Source of the DNA: Commensalibacter oyaizuii
GTDB lineage: Bacteria > Pseudomonadota > Alphaproteobacteria > Acetobacterales > Acetobacteraceae
Direction: 5' to 3'
NCBI RefSeq assembly: GCF_029953265.1
Contig: NZ_JASBAO010000001.1
Span: 2,113,501-2,177,500 of the forward strand
DNA: 64,000 nucleotides
This document shows, in pieces, positions 34,115 to 42,736 of this stretch (position 1 is the stretch's first letter; each line of letters starts with the position of its first letter). The notes beneath the pieces were generated by a model, which did no database searches, was not told the DNA's origin, and worked only from the letters and a program-made list of their open reading frames with translations. The translations under genes and the position numbers were made by a program.

Positions 34115-34462
34115 CTAGCTAGCAGTTTGTGGAGTGAAAATGCTGCTAATACCCATATCAATAGCAGGTAAAATATTTGTTATACCAGTGTTAGTTAACT
34201 GTACAGCCACATTTAATGTATTTTGGGCTGCTGTTAAACCTGAAAATAAAGAAATAGGTGCATCCAGAAAAGAGCCTAGACCTGCACCTAAATAGCCAGA
34301 AATTGGGCTGATTAGGGCACTACTTCCCCCCAATAAATTGATTGCACTATCTGCAAGTGATCCAATGAAGCTTCCAACTTGTAAGCCGATATTACCAAAG
34401 AATCCTAAGCCAGTAACTCCACCAGCAATGTTTTGTAATTCAACGATTGAAATTTCACGCAT
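34115..34462 (-). CDS. Double-glycine bacteriocin precursor 5 (most diverged)
   Basis: A 115-residue paralogue with a diverged leader MREISIVELQNIAGG. The core 'LQVGSFIGSLADSAINLLGG' keeps the family pattern but lacks the TALST element, having SSALISPISGYLGAGLGSFL instead. The end is GISSIFTPQTAS. The ribosome site is AAGGACA. It is the first gene in the direction of transcription. No promoter could be fixed, but 320 AT-rich bases upstream separate it from the repressor gene. Confidence 0.82.
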   Translation of the reverse strand: MREISIVELQNIAGGVTGLGFFGNIGLQVGSFIGSLADSAINLLGGSSALISPISGYLGAGLGSFLDAPISLFSGLTAAQNTLNVAVQLTNTGITNILPAIDMGISSIFTPQTAS

Positions 34463-34788
34463 TTTTTTTTTGTCCTTGTGAATATATTTTCGATAGAAAT
34501 TATTCCAGTATCATAATAAAATAAGATTGGCAATATGTCGTTATTTTTTTACTGTTATTATTTATCCTATTTTGTGAATAATTTTGTAAATTTTCTCTGA
34601 ATCTTTGTTGAATTAGAGGATAAAGTTAATTTTATCCTCTTCTCATTACAAGCTTTATAACTTAATAGATGCAACCCATATGTTTTATAATATAGTTAAA
34701 TTTTCACTACAAATTGTAAAATTATAACACAGTTTTGTTATTGTGTTTCATATGACTATGTAACAATGTGATATGATATGAGTTAGAC
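34463..34788. other. AT-rich intergenic region upstream of the precursor genes
   Basis: No gene seen. The most likely place for the promoter of the precursor genes; the AT content is too high to pick -10 and -35 boxes with confidence. Confidence 0.4.
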
Positions 34789-35547
34789 TTATTTAATATT
34801 CATTTTACCGACAATATTATAGCTGCCTATTACTAAACTTTGGATTACAAGATCAGGTGTTGATGCGCTATCTCCTTCCATTTTAGATTCTTGGTATTTT
34901 GAATTTATGGTCGGTAGGACAATAGGTTTTACAAAATTAGGATTATCACTTTTAGGCCAAAGTAAAACGGATCCATCGTCTTTAATTTGAATAATTTTCA
35001 AAGTTGCTTCATAGCAATCAGTCAAAGCATCACGTCTAATTGTTATAACACAATCTCCATCTTCAGGATTCCGACCAATTTCTGAAAAGTTTACTGCAAT
35101 AATTACGGTTCCTTCTGGGTAAAGAAGGTTCATAGAGTCTCCTTTAACTGTAAGAGCAAAAGTCGTAAATTTTTGATATCGATGATCAATGGGAACGGTA
35201 AGAGGAATCCAGTCACTTTGAGGCCATTCAATAGCAGAATTCCACTGCCCAGCTTGCACTTCTCCTCGTATATAAATTGTTGTTATCGGGATAGGTAAGA
35301 GATGATCTTTTGTCGTTTGAATTTTTTTTTGGGGACTTTTTTCTAAGGCATCAAGAAAAAAATTGACATCAATATTTAACGAATTCGCTAGTTTCAAAAG
35401 TTTATCAGTTTTCGGCATATTATTATATCGACGTAAATTTCGAATAAAATCTTCTCCTACGCCTGCGTCGATTGAGGCTTTTCTAGCGCTTATTTTTTTT
35501 TCTTTTAGAATTTTGTCTATTTGATTTAATAAAATCTTGTTGGTCAT
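34789..35547 (-). CDS. CI/LexA-like repressor with S24 peptidase domain
   Basis: A 252-residue regulator. The N-terminal helix-turn-helix (about residues 1-70) has ARKASIDAGVGEDFIRNLRR as the likely DNA-reading unit. The C-terminal S24 self-cleavage domain has GEVQAGQWN before the cleavage region, LTVKGDSMNLLYPEGTVI with the nucleophilic Ser, and TIRRDALTDCYEATLKII with the basic partner region. Such repressors are inactivated by RecA during the SOS response. It lies directly upstream of the bacteriocin precursors in the same direction, and next to a gene-poor region that might be the remains of a phage control region. Start at the second Met, since the first lies in the operator. Confidence 0.85.
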   Translation of the reverse strand: MTNKILLNQIDKILKEKKISARKASIDAGVGEDFIRNLRRYNNMPKTDKLLKLANSLNIDVNFFLDALEKSPQKKIQTTKDHLLPIPITTIYIRGEVQAGQWNSAIEWPQSDWIPLTVPIDHRYQKFTTFALTVKGDSMNLLYPEGTVIIAVNFSEIGRNPEDGDCVITIRRDALTDCYEATLKIIQIKDDGSVLLWPKSDNPNFVKPIVLPTINSKYQESKMEGDSASTPDLVIQSLVIGSYNIVGKMNIK

Positions 35548-35581
35548 ATGTGCAATGCTTACTGAGTATAAAAAATAGAAC

Positions 35582-35621
35582 AATAAGGATTTTACACCTT
35601 ATTTTGATATTGACAATAAGG
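35582..35621. promoter_or_regulatory. Operator-like inverted repeat upstream of repressor
   Basis: AATAAGG (35582-35588) and CCTTATT (35597-35603) form a perfect palindromic pair with 8 bases between. A third half-site AATAAGG occurs at 35615-35621. Position just upstream of the repressor start suits an autoregulatory operator. Confidence 0.6.
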
Positions 35622-36595
35622 CGGAATCGCCGTAAATTTTATTTCTGTAACGGTAGCGGTTTATAAGGAAAAAGTTCGATAAGTTTAGTTGTATAGAGGT
35701 TGCTGTCATTAATATTGTGTTTCAGTGTTGTGATTTGCATGTCATTAATTATCCGGTGAAGTGAAGTGAAGTGAAGTGAGGTGAGTTGTTATTGAATATT
35801 ATGTAATAAATTTTTCTTTCTGATGAATAACGAGCTTTTGTAAATATTAGAAGTTGGTAATGTTATTGTACATTGGTGATATTATTTATACATTCAAGCA
35901 TTATATTTATAAAAAAAAAAAATTTTTTTTATAAATCACAATTTTACATAAAGTAAAAAGTTATAAATCTGAAATTATCTATTGCCAAACTTGATCTTTT
36001 TTTGGAAACGAAAATGATATTATATAGGTGTATTCTCATATTTTTTCTTTGTTTAATAAGGAAAGAAGGGAGGAATATGAATTTTAGTTCAGTGCCTTAT
36101 TGTTTATGTAACAATTCATGTTTTTAGCTTTTCTTGAAAAGTAAAATATCGTGTTGATATTTAAATGAAGAGAGCAGAATAGCTAAGGAATGTATAATAG
36201 TCATCCAATTAATGTTTCAATAACACTGACGATATTGTTCTGTTATCGTATTATTTAAGTTATTAGTTGAATATATTTTATCAAGAAAAGGAACATCAAA
36301 TATGTTTTTGTAATATTTATAATGCATGTTTTAAGGATAAACTATTCTATATTTTAAGAAGCTAATAAGTGTTCATTCGCAATATATAATATTAATGAAA
36401 ATAATTAATAAATAAGGTCTTGTATCTCTCACAAAAGGTAAGGCAATGAACAAAATTGATGGTAGATTAAATAGAAGAAAGTTTCATTGGAATATTTTCT
36501 TAAAGAAAAATCGTTAGGTAAGTTACTATTTTATGCAATAAGAGCCATGGAGAGTTCAAGTCTTGTTAAGGTTAAGAAATAATTGTGCCACGTAT
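35622..36595. other. Gene-poor AT-rich kilobase with a pentanucleotide repeat
   Basis: No gene of normal size. It contains a GTGAA tandem repeat of about five imperfect units (35756-35785), a stretch of A and T homopolymers near 35910-35930, and short ORFs behind ribosome sites (36077-36127 and 36446-36517). It divides the leftward repressor from rightward genes and probably holds the promoters of both. Confidence 0.5.
36077..36127 (+). CDS. Possible 16-residue cysteine-containing leader peptide
   Basis: MNFSSVPYCLCNNSCF, with three Cys, follows a very strong site (AAGGGAGGAATATG). Too short to judge by itself; it could be a leader peptide or chance. Confidence 0.25.
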   Translation: MNFSSVPYCLCNNSCF

Positions 36596-37273
36596 ATGGC
36601 AACGATTTTTAAAGGGAATTTATCTTTAATTATCAAAGATTTTCTAAATTTTATATTACAAAAATTTAGCCCATATGACACGTATCTAAGAGTTGCTAGA
36701 AAGGTTTTATATTATTATTTATTACAAAATGAAATGTTGGTACATTTCTTTGAAGACGGTGGAATTTTTACAAAAAAAAAGGACGATAATCACATAAAAT
36801 ATACACTCATTTTACGTGGTCATCGACAAAAAAAAAGAGAAGAACAGAATATAATAGAGATTTTATTTTTATATGTTTTTTTTTGTAAAAAAAACTGCAC
36901 ACAAAGTTTAAACATATATATCGATGCAGGTATGAAAGTTGAAGAGATCAATAGTTCCAACATAAAGTTAAACGACTTTTCTAGAACGTGGTTTATTTTA
37001 CAGTTAATTTTGAGTGATTACCATTTCAATTGCATTGAAAAATATTGTTTTGATAAAGGAAAAGCTGCAATTGATCGCTATAGTAGTAAGGGCCTTTCAT
37101 CTATAAAAGAAGTCTCAAAGGTAGATTGGTATTCGATTTTTAAAAATAGAAGTTTTTCTCTAAATAGTAAAAAAGCTGCGAGGGTTGGTAGTTTTATAAA
37201 ATATTTGAATTTTAAGCTAAATTTATTTGGAATATTTAGAAATAGTTACAATATCGTATGGGGTTGGGAATAA
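36596..37273 (+). CDS. Hypothetical protein, first of a coupled pair
   Basis: About 225 residues, basic (Lys-rich) and helical, with no family I recognise. The start is uncertain: an in-frame TTG at 36563 and ATG 36596 are both possible, neither with a good ribosome site. The stop codon overlaps the next ATG (TAATG), so the two products are probably made together. The very low GC content suggests foreign origin. It may belong to an early region of prophage 2 or to a decayed element. Confidence 0.5.
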   Translation: MATIFKGNLSLIIKDFLNFILQKFSPYDTYLRVARKVLYYYLLQNEMLVHFFEDGGIFTKKKDDNHIKYTLILRGHRQKKREEQNIIEILFLYVFFCKKNCTQSLNIYIDAGMKVEEINSSNIKLNDFSRTWFILQLILSDYHFNCIEKYCFDKGKAAIDRYSSKGLSSIKEVSKVDWYSIFKNRSFSLNSKKAARVGSFIKYLNFKLNLFGIFRNSYNIVWGWE

Positions 37274-38109
37274 TGGTTAAACAGATTATAACAATGCAAA
37301 ATTATCTTTCTGACATTATGTTACCATCATTACCAGAATGGATACAGGATCATGAAGAAGTATATTTTTATCGAAAAGAAGGTATTACCGATTTAGCTAT
37401 ACCTTGCGATTTCATACGTGTCGCTAAAGATAGGTATGAAGATGCTTGTTCTTTATTAAAAGAACTAAAAAATATATATCATATCAAGGTTGATTATCAG
37501 ACTGTCTTTGAAACGTTTAAAGCGGTTAATATGTTAGTTGCTAACCCGTTATCTGAACCAGTGTTTGAATTTAAAGTTAAGGCTTTATATAGTGTTTTTA
37601 AAAACGTTCCTGCAATTATCTTTAACGAAAAAACTTGTCGAAGACTTGCGGTGGTAACGCCAGTATTTCCGTCCGCTTATGAGATAGATAAGGTGTTAAT
37701 GGAACAAAAGCAACTATTAGAAAAAAAAATTGCTTTTTTAGAAAGTGTCGTAGAACGGAGAAAAGGTAAGATCGATAATGAGGCTTTTGATGATTCAGAT
37801 GAACAACAAAAAGAAGAAAATATACAATTTTTAATTAAGTTGAACCAACTTAAGGCTAAATTTGCGCCAATAGATCAATTGTCTGAACGTATTCGTATTC
37901 TTGTAGAGTCTTACATTCCTGAAAATGCAGTGAATATGGATGGATTTAAACTTATCGAAAAATTAGAAGAATGTAAAGAAAAAGTAATGAATGAAGATAT
38001 TAGAAATATATTACAAGATAAGATTAATATTATTCGTTCAACACAAACACAAATCGAGGATTTAAGACGTCTTGGTATGGTTTCTGGTCCTATTCGTCGT
38101 GAGGCATAA
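37273..38109 (+). CDS. Hypothetical coiled-coil protein, second of a coupled pair
   Basis: A 278-residue acidic protein. The first 120 residues look globular (EWIQDHEEVYFYRKEGITDL). From about 130 on there is a long heptad-patterned helix (MEQKQLLEKKIAFLESVVER) and further helices to the end. No known motif. Translationally coupled to the preceding gene through TAATG. A structural or regulatory phage protein is possible. Confidence 0.55.
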   Translation: MVKQIITMQNYLSDIMLPSLPEWIQDHEEVYFYRKEGITDLAIPCDFIRVAKDRYEDACSLLKELKNIYHIKVDYQTVFETFKAVNMLVANPLSEPVFEFKVKALYSVFKNVPAIIFNEKTCRRLAVVTPVFPSAYEIDKVLMEQKQLLEKKIAFLESVVERRKGKIDNEAFDDSDEQQKEENIQFLIKLNQLKAKFAPIDQLSERIRILVESYIPENAVNMDGFKLIEKLEECKEKVMNEDIRNILQDKINIIRSTQTQIEDLRRLGMVSGPIRREA

Positions 38110-38236
38110 AGTATTAAGTTAATGATAATTATAACTTTTTACTTTAAGCAGAAATTTAGACAAGAAGTAAATAATCTAAAAATTAAAAAGAGCTATAATT
38201 CATACCACTAAAAATAATGAATATGGATATTAAAAG

Positions 38237-38770
38237 ATGACACAGTTTATAAAGAAAAAACAATCCCCAAAATTATTACCCTCGGTTGTTCAAGAGCATG
38301 AGTTAACCCTTCCATATTTACGGGGCGAATATGCTTTAGAGATTGGTGAAGAACCAAACAGTGCTAAACGTAAAGTTACTCGTTTGCGTCGTAAATGTGT
38401 ATATGACGAAATGATGAATAGGGGTTCAATTTCTGAAGAGCAAAGAAATTGTGCAGAACGCTATGCAATTTTATGTGAAAAAGCATTAGGAAGTACAGGT
38501 GATTTATATGCTCGGATTAATTTGCTAAAAGAAGGGAGAGGAAATTGGGAACCATCTTCTTCACAACATGAAGCGTATGATAAGTTGTTTAGGATATGGA
38601 AAAGTATGGGGCGGTATCATCGCGAAATTATAGATATGATCGTTTTAGGAAATATAGGAACTAAAGAAATTTCAAAACTAGTGAAGCTGAATCTGCATTA
38701 TACTATGGGGCAAGTTCTTTCTGCTTTTATCTTATTAGAAGAAGCTTTAAAAGAAAATTATTCGTTGTAG
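38237..38770 (+). CDS. Possible phage regulatory protein with C-terminal helix-turn-helix (DUF6456-like)
   Basis: A 177-residue protein. The N-terminal 60 residues are basic (SAKRKVTRLRRKC). The C-terminal half has EAYDKLFRIWKSMGRYHREI then IDMIVLGNIGTKEISKLVKL, the pattern 'I-x-x-I-V-x-G-x-x-S-x-x-E-I' of helix-turn-helix proteins seen near phage terminase or replication genes in alphaproteobacteria. Assignment to the DUF6456 group is tentative. Confidence 0.45.
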   Translation: MTQFIKKKQSPKLLPSVVQEHELTLPYLRGEYALEIGEEPNSAKRKVTRLRRKCVYDEMMNRGSISEEQRNCAERYAILCEKALGSTGDLYARINLLKEGRGNWEPSSSQHEAYDKLFRIWKSMGRYHREIIDMIVLGNIGTKEISKLVKLNLHYTMGQVLSAFILLEEALKENYSL

Positions 38771-38840
38771 CTTAATATCTTTATTTGCCAGTTATATTAT
38801 AGTAAATTTAAAGCTTTTGTTGGAAATAGGATCTAATTAT

Positions 38841-39251
38841 ATGGCGAATTATATGGCGAAGAAAGTAACACTGATTGCCTTTTTGGGAGTCTTAATTAAT
38901 GGTGCTGTTCAGGCTAAGAGTTTGTATGTGGGTCAGGAAGGACAAAAACCAATAGAAGTGGCAATAAATTTTTTACGAGATGTGTTGCCTAGTGGTGACG
39001 AAGAAGGGTATTTGATATCTTCCTTGGAGTATAAACGGATTTTCTGTAAAAAACTGGAAATATGTCCGTTGCAAGGACAAGTGATATTTACTCTTGATGG
39101 GTTGAATGATGACAGTATTGTGAAAAAACGATACATTTTGTTATTAGAGCAAGATGTTAATCAACGTTGGAGTGTTATCAAAAAAGATGTTGATCAAGCA
39201 TGTAGAAAAGGTCGAGGACATTTAAATTTTTCAAAAAAACCCTGTCAATAA
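38841..39251 (+). CDS. Small secreted protein of unknown function
   Basis: A 136-residue protein with an N-terminal signal peptide (AKKVTLIAFLGVLINGAVQA, cleavage after QA). The mature part of about 110 residues has four cysteines (FCKKLEIC, later DQACRKG and KKPC) that could form two disulphides in the periplasm. AGGA lies 9 bases before ATG 38841; an in-frame ATG at 38853 is also possible. No family recognised. Confidence 0.55.
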   Translation: MANYMAKKVTLIAFLGVLINGAVQAKSLYVGQEGQKPIEVAINFLRDVLPSGDEEGYLISSLEYKRIFCKKLEICPLQGQVIFTLDGLNDDSIVKKRYILLLEQDVNQRWSVIKKDVDQACRKGRGHLNFSKKPCQ

Positions 39252-39542
39252 AGAATATTTATATAGACTGGTTTATTTTAATAAAATAGCCAGTTTATTT
39301 ATGTTCACTTTTTTAGTTGCAATCTTGAACAAATAATGGTATATTATTTATATAATAGATTAATTGCGTTCAATTTATAAAAATAAATAATTTTTATATT
39401 GAAATGTTTTATCGAAACGATTAAATTAAAATTGGGAAGCAGAAAAGGTTTTGTACTCTCTATAATTTTCCCGGTTATTAAAGATCGTTTAGTAACACTT
39501 TAGAGAGTAAGCGCTTTTTTCCTTTTCTTCTTCCTTTTCAAT

Positions 39543-40337
39543 TTATTCGTCAGATTTAGGATTGATTTTTGATTTTTCAAGAATTTCTTCTTTGACTTTG
39601 TTTAGTTCAGTTATAAAATTTTGATTTGTGTGCAGTTTTGCAACAATTGATGCACCGATAATACGACCTGCGTCAACATCGCTTTGCCAGTGTACCCCAC
39701 AAATAACGCGGCTTTGTCCGAAATCATATCCCTTTTTTAATAAGCTATTTTGCCTTTGTGGGAATATCTCTGACAGAATAAGTGCTGTTGACCAGCCAAA
39801 TGCGGAATGACCAGAGGGATATGAACCGTCTTTTTTCAAAATATGTTCATCTTGCGGGGTGCAGCTGTGCTGATGAAAAAATATGAATGGTCTAACACGT
39901 TTATAATATTTTTTCGTAGGTTGGGTGCCCAAATAAGCGCTATCAATTAATAGTTTTTTTAGAAGGTGGTAAGTAATAGGTGTATTTGTTTTAGATATTT
40001 CAATTCCTAACGCTTGTGAAAATGGTTTTCCAATATTATTGTCAGTTAGGTCGGCATCATTTGCAGCTTCGTCCCATCTAGGTGTATTTTGTAGTGCATA
40101 TCCTTCTTTATAAGCTGCTTTGTCAGCTAAAAATGCAATACTATTATACGCAGGTGGCGGTGGTAAAATTATAATTCCATTTGCTATTTCATCTTTTGTT
40201 AAGAAAGAAGCTCGATATTCTGAGTTCTTTGTCTGATAAGTTGAGGTTGGTTGTGTTGTTCTCTCATTTGCTATTGTATTAGAATATAGGAGTAAATTAT
40301 TAAATATAAGTAAGTATAACGTTGTTTTTAAAGGCAT
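39543..40337 (-). CDS. Class A-type acid phosphatase, PAP2 superfamily
   Basis: A 264-residue periplasmic phosphatase with a signal peptide. The three PAP2 motifs are clear: KKYYKRVRPF (motif 1), DGSYPSGHSAFGW (motif 2 with catalytic His) and SRVICGVHWQSDV (motif 3 with the nucleophilic His). Length and secreted nature fit non-specific acid phosphatases of the PhoN type, which release phosphate from organic esters. A single gene facing left, with its own gaps on both sides. Confidence 0.9.
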   Translation of the reverse strand: MPLKTTLYLLIFNNLLLYSNTIANERTTQPTSTYQTKNSEYRASFLTKDEIANGIIILPPPPAYNSIAFLADKAAYKEGYALQNTPRWDEAANDADLTDNNIGKPFSQALGIEISKTNTPITYHLLKKLLIDSAYLGTQPTKKYYKRVRPFIFFHQHSCTPQDEHILKKDGSYPSGHSAFGWSTALILSEIFPQRQNSLLKKGYDFGQSRVICGVHWQSDVDAGRIIGASIVAKLHTNQNFITELNKVKEEILEKSKINPKSDE

Positions 40338-40607
40338 TAGAATCCCAGTCTATCGGTAATTTTTTTTGAATCGAATAGCTTCAATATCAATAATAGTGTA
40401 TTTACTATGTTTGTTATAATTAGTCCTGTAGTAATATATTTCGCACTAGGTATTGTATATTAGTATTTTATTTTTAATTTGTAATTTTTATGAATTTTTA
40501 ATTAGAAAAATTAGTAACTATTAGAAAGGAAACATGGTGCGTACTTTTAAAATTTTTTAAAAAATAATTGTTGTTTTTAGTATGGTAATAATATTGATTG
40601 AAAAAGA

Positions 40608-41582
40608 ATGACTGAAATTTCACAAATACATGTAGGAATTCTACGGTATCCTGGGGCCCAAGAGGCTGCAATTTTGGGATTAGTAGATCTTTTTATTGTA
40701 GCAAATCAGCTAGTTAAATACGAAAATAGTCAATCAATGGTTGATTTAAAAGTAAGTATTATACAATTAGAAGATAAAATAGATTATACAAATATTGCTT
40801 TTCTAAAAACAAAGGCTTCTTATAAAGAGTTCTCGGCATTGATTTTGCCGCCTTGTTTAAAAGGTATTCCTGATATTGATAGTAATTTACCTTATATTCG
40901 TTTTTTAAAATCACATCATGAAAAGGGCACTATTCTAGCTTCTGTTTGTGCAGGGGCTTTTTTATTAGCTGGAACAGGGCTATTATCAAATCGTTATGCA
41001 ACAACTCATTGGAGTTATAATGATCAGTTTCAAGTTCGTTTTCCCAAAATAATTGTCGATACAGATCAGTTACTGATTGATGATGGGGATATTATTACAG
41101 CTGGTGGAGCGATGTCATGGGGGGATTTAGGCCTTCGATTAATTGAAAGGTTTTTTGGGCCAATCGTTAAAATAGCGGTTGCTAAAATGTTTGTTATGCA
41201 ACCATCAGGACGAGAGCAATGTCATTATCGAATTTTCTCACCTTGTTTGGAGCATGGAGACTCCGCAATTTTGAAAGCACAAAATTATATTTCAAAATCG
41301 AAAGGTGCTGATCTTACCTTAGTTGTTCTATCAAAAGTTACGCAATTGGAAATACGTACTATGCAGCGTCGTTTTGTTAAAGCAACAGGAATGAATATCA
41401 CAGAATATATTCAACGACATCGAGTGCATAAAGCTCAGGAATTTTTGCAGTTTTCTGATTTATGTATCGAACATATTGCGAAAAAAGTTGGTTATAAAGA
41501 TTATAATGCATTTTGCAAGATATTTATTAAGATCGTTGGTATTACGCCAAATGTTTATCGTAATAACTTTTCGATATTATAA
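40608..41582 (+). CDS. GlxA-type transcriptional regulator (DJ-1/PfpI-like plus AraC)
   Basis: A 324-residue regulator. Residues 1-190 are a DJ-1/PfpI-like domain with the nucleophile elbow ILASVCAGAFLLAGTGLL and 'ATTHWSYNDQF'. The last 100 residues are an AraC-type pair of helix-turn-helix motifs (VTQLEIRTMQRRFVKATGMN, then FCKIFIKIVGITPNVYR). Members respond to small amine or aldehyde metabolites. No obvious target operon is adjacent; the divergent PAP2 gene is one candidate. Confidence 0.9.
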   Translation: MTEISQIHVGILRYPGAQEAAILGLVDLFIVANQLVKYENSQSMVDLKVSIIQLEDKIDYTNIAFLKTKASYKEFSALILPPCLKGIPDIDSNLPYIRFLKSHHEKGTILASVCAGAFLLAGTGLLSNRYATTHWSYNDQFQVRFPKIIVDTDQLLIDDGDIITAGGAMSWGDLGLRLIERFFGPIVKIAVAKMFVMQPSGREQCHYRIFSPCLEHGDSAILKAQNYISKSKGADLTLVVLSKVTQLEIRTMQRRFVKATGMNITEYIQRHRVHKAQEFLQFSDLCIEHIAKKVGYKDYNAFCKIFIKIVGITPNVYRNNFSIL

Positions 41583-41753
41583 GAATCAGTTTTGCATAAC
41601 TAATAGTCTATATATTCACAGTTATATGTAGTGTACAACTGTTATGTAATTATAGATTGCAAAATGTAAATTAACTAAAAATAGTATTTATAGAGTAAAG
41701 AGTTTATGAAGAAATAAGGATTTACCAATGATAATTGGCAAAACCTTAAAAAT

Positions 41754-42056
41754 TTACATTAAGTTGTAAGTTTTATGCGAGGAGGTGTTAATAGACACCG
41801 TCTTTGTGTCTCTTTTATTGTTAGTTTTTGAAGGAGGTTGCAATTTCAATAGTAATGAGACAAGGATTTTCATTTCTTCAAAAGGAACGGTTTCGTCAGC
41901 TAGTATGTTTTGTAAATTTTCTATCAAGCTTTTTTGATTTTTATAATACGTCTCTTGTTCGTCTATGTTAAGCGTTTGGGCAGCAGATTCTAAATTAGAT
42001 TGTAATTTAAAAATTGCTCTTTTTAGGTCTTCTTTAGAATTTAATTTATCGTTCAT
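41754..42056 (-). CDS. Small hypothetical protein
   Basis: A 100-residue acidic, helical protein (LKRAIFKLQSNLESAAQTLN, then a heptad-like MKILVSLLLKLQ). No family recognised. A reasonable frame with good codon use but no clear ribosome site. It lies between the GlxA regulator and the first gene of prophage 2. Confidence 0.45.
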   Translation of the reverse strand: MNDKLNSKEDLKRAIFKLQSNLESAAQTLNIDEQETYYKNQKSLIENLQNILADETVPFEEMKILVSLLLKLQPPSKTNNKRDTKTVSINTSSHKTYNLM

Positions 42057-42736
42057 TTGTTCAATGGTTTTGTTCTGTAGTTTTAGGAATATTAATTATT
42101 ATTTAGTAATAATTACTTTTTTATAATAAAAAGTAAATAGTATATTTTTATATTTTTTATTTCATGAAATTGTTTACTCTATGTAATATTTAAAATCAAT
42201 TTGTGCGAATAATTTATGCGAGTAACTTGTAAGAAAAGTTGTTGCGAAGAATAATTTTGCCATAGTTAAGATTTCTTTCTATAAAATGTCCTACTTTATT
42301 TTTATTGTCTTGTAAAATATTTATGATTATTTGCAAATGACAAATATTGATACGTTAAAATAATAATACAATGAAAGCTTTTTTCTTAAAATTGCCTAAA
42401 TATTAGATAGGTATAAATATTAATGAAAAAAAATGCTGGTATCGAGTTAACTATTATTGATAGGATTATATTAATATTTAGTGATCAATTACTGTTAATA
42501 TTATTTATATATTCATCATGTTTTACAATTGACAATATGTACAAAAGTTTGTTATTATATTATAAAATAATATATTTGCGTTTTTTTTATAATTTATTTA
42601 ACGTTACGTTCTTTTCGATTCTAGACAATAATTTCTATCTTTATAGAAATTGCATATTATATCAAATCAGGTTTTATACCTTTTCCAAGATCACAGTTAG
42701 TATATTTGATAAATAAATATTTGTAAGGTGTGTGGA
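42057..42736. other. AT-rich intergenic region before the terminase genes
   Basis: No reliable gene. A 97-codon open frame at 42423-42716 is almost entirely Ile/Leu/Phe/Tyr, as expected from AT-rich noncoding DNA. No integrase, tRNA or attachment repeat is visible here, so the left boundary of prophage 2 cannot be placed. Confidence 0.5.

Noticed and set aside
35756-35785. Tandem GTGAA units considered as CRISPR or iteron-type origin repeats
   Set aside because: Units are only 5 bases, contiguous without spacers, and no cas or rep gene is near. No CRISPR array is visible anywhere in the window.
36446-36517. 23-codon basic ORF (MNKIDGRLNRRKFHW start)
   Set aside because: Only a moderate ribosome site and no other support; too short to separate from chance.
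42423-42716. 97-codon hydrophobic open frame before the terminase genes
   Set aside because: Almost only Ile, Leu, Phe, Tyr and Asn codons, no ribosome site, no pattern of membrane helices with sensible loops.
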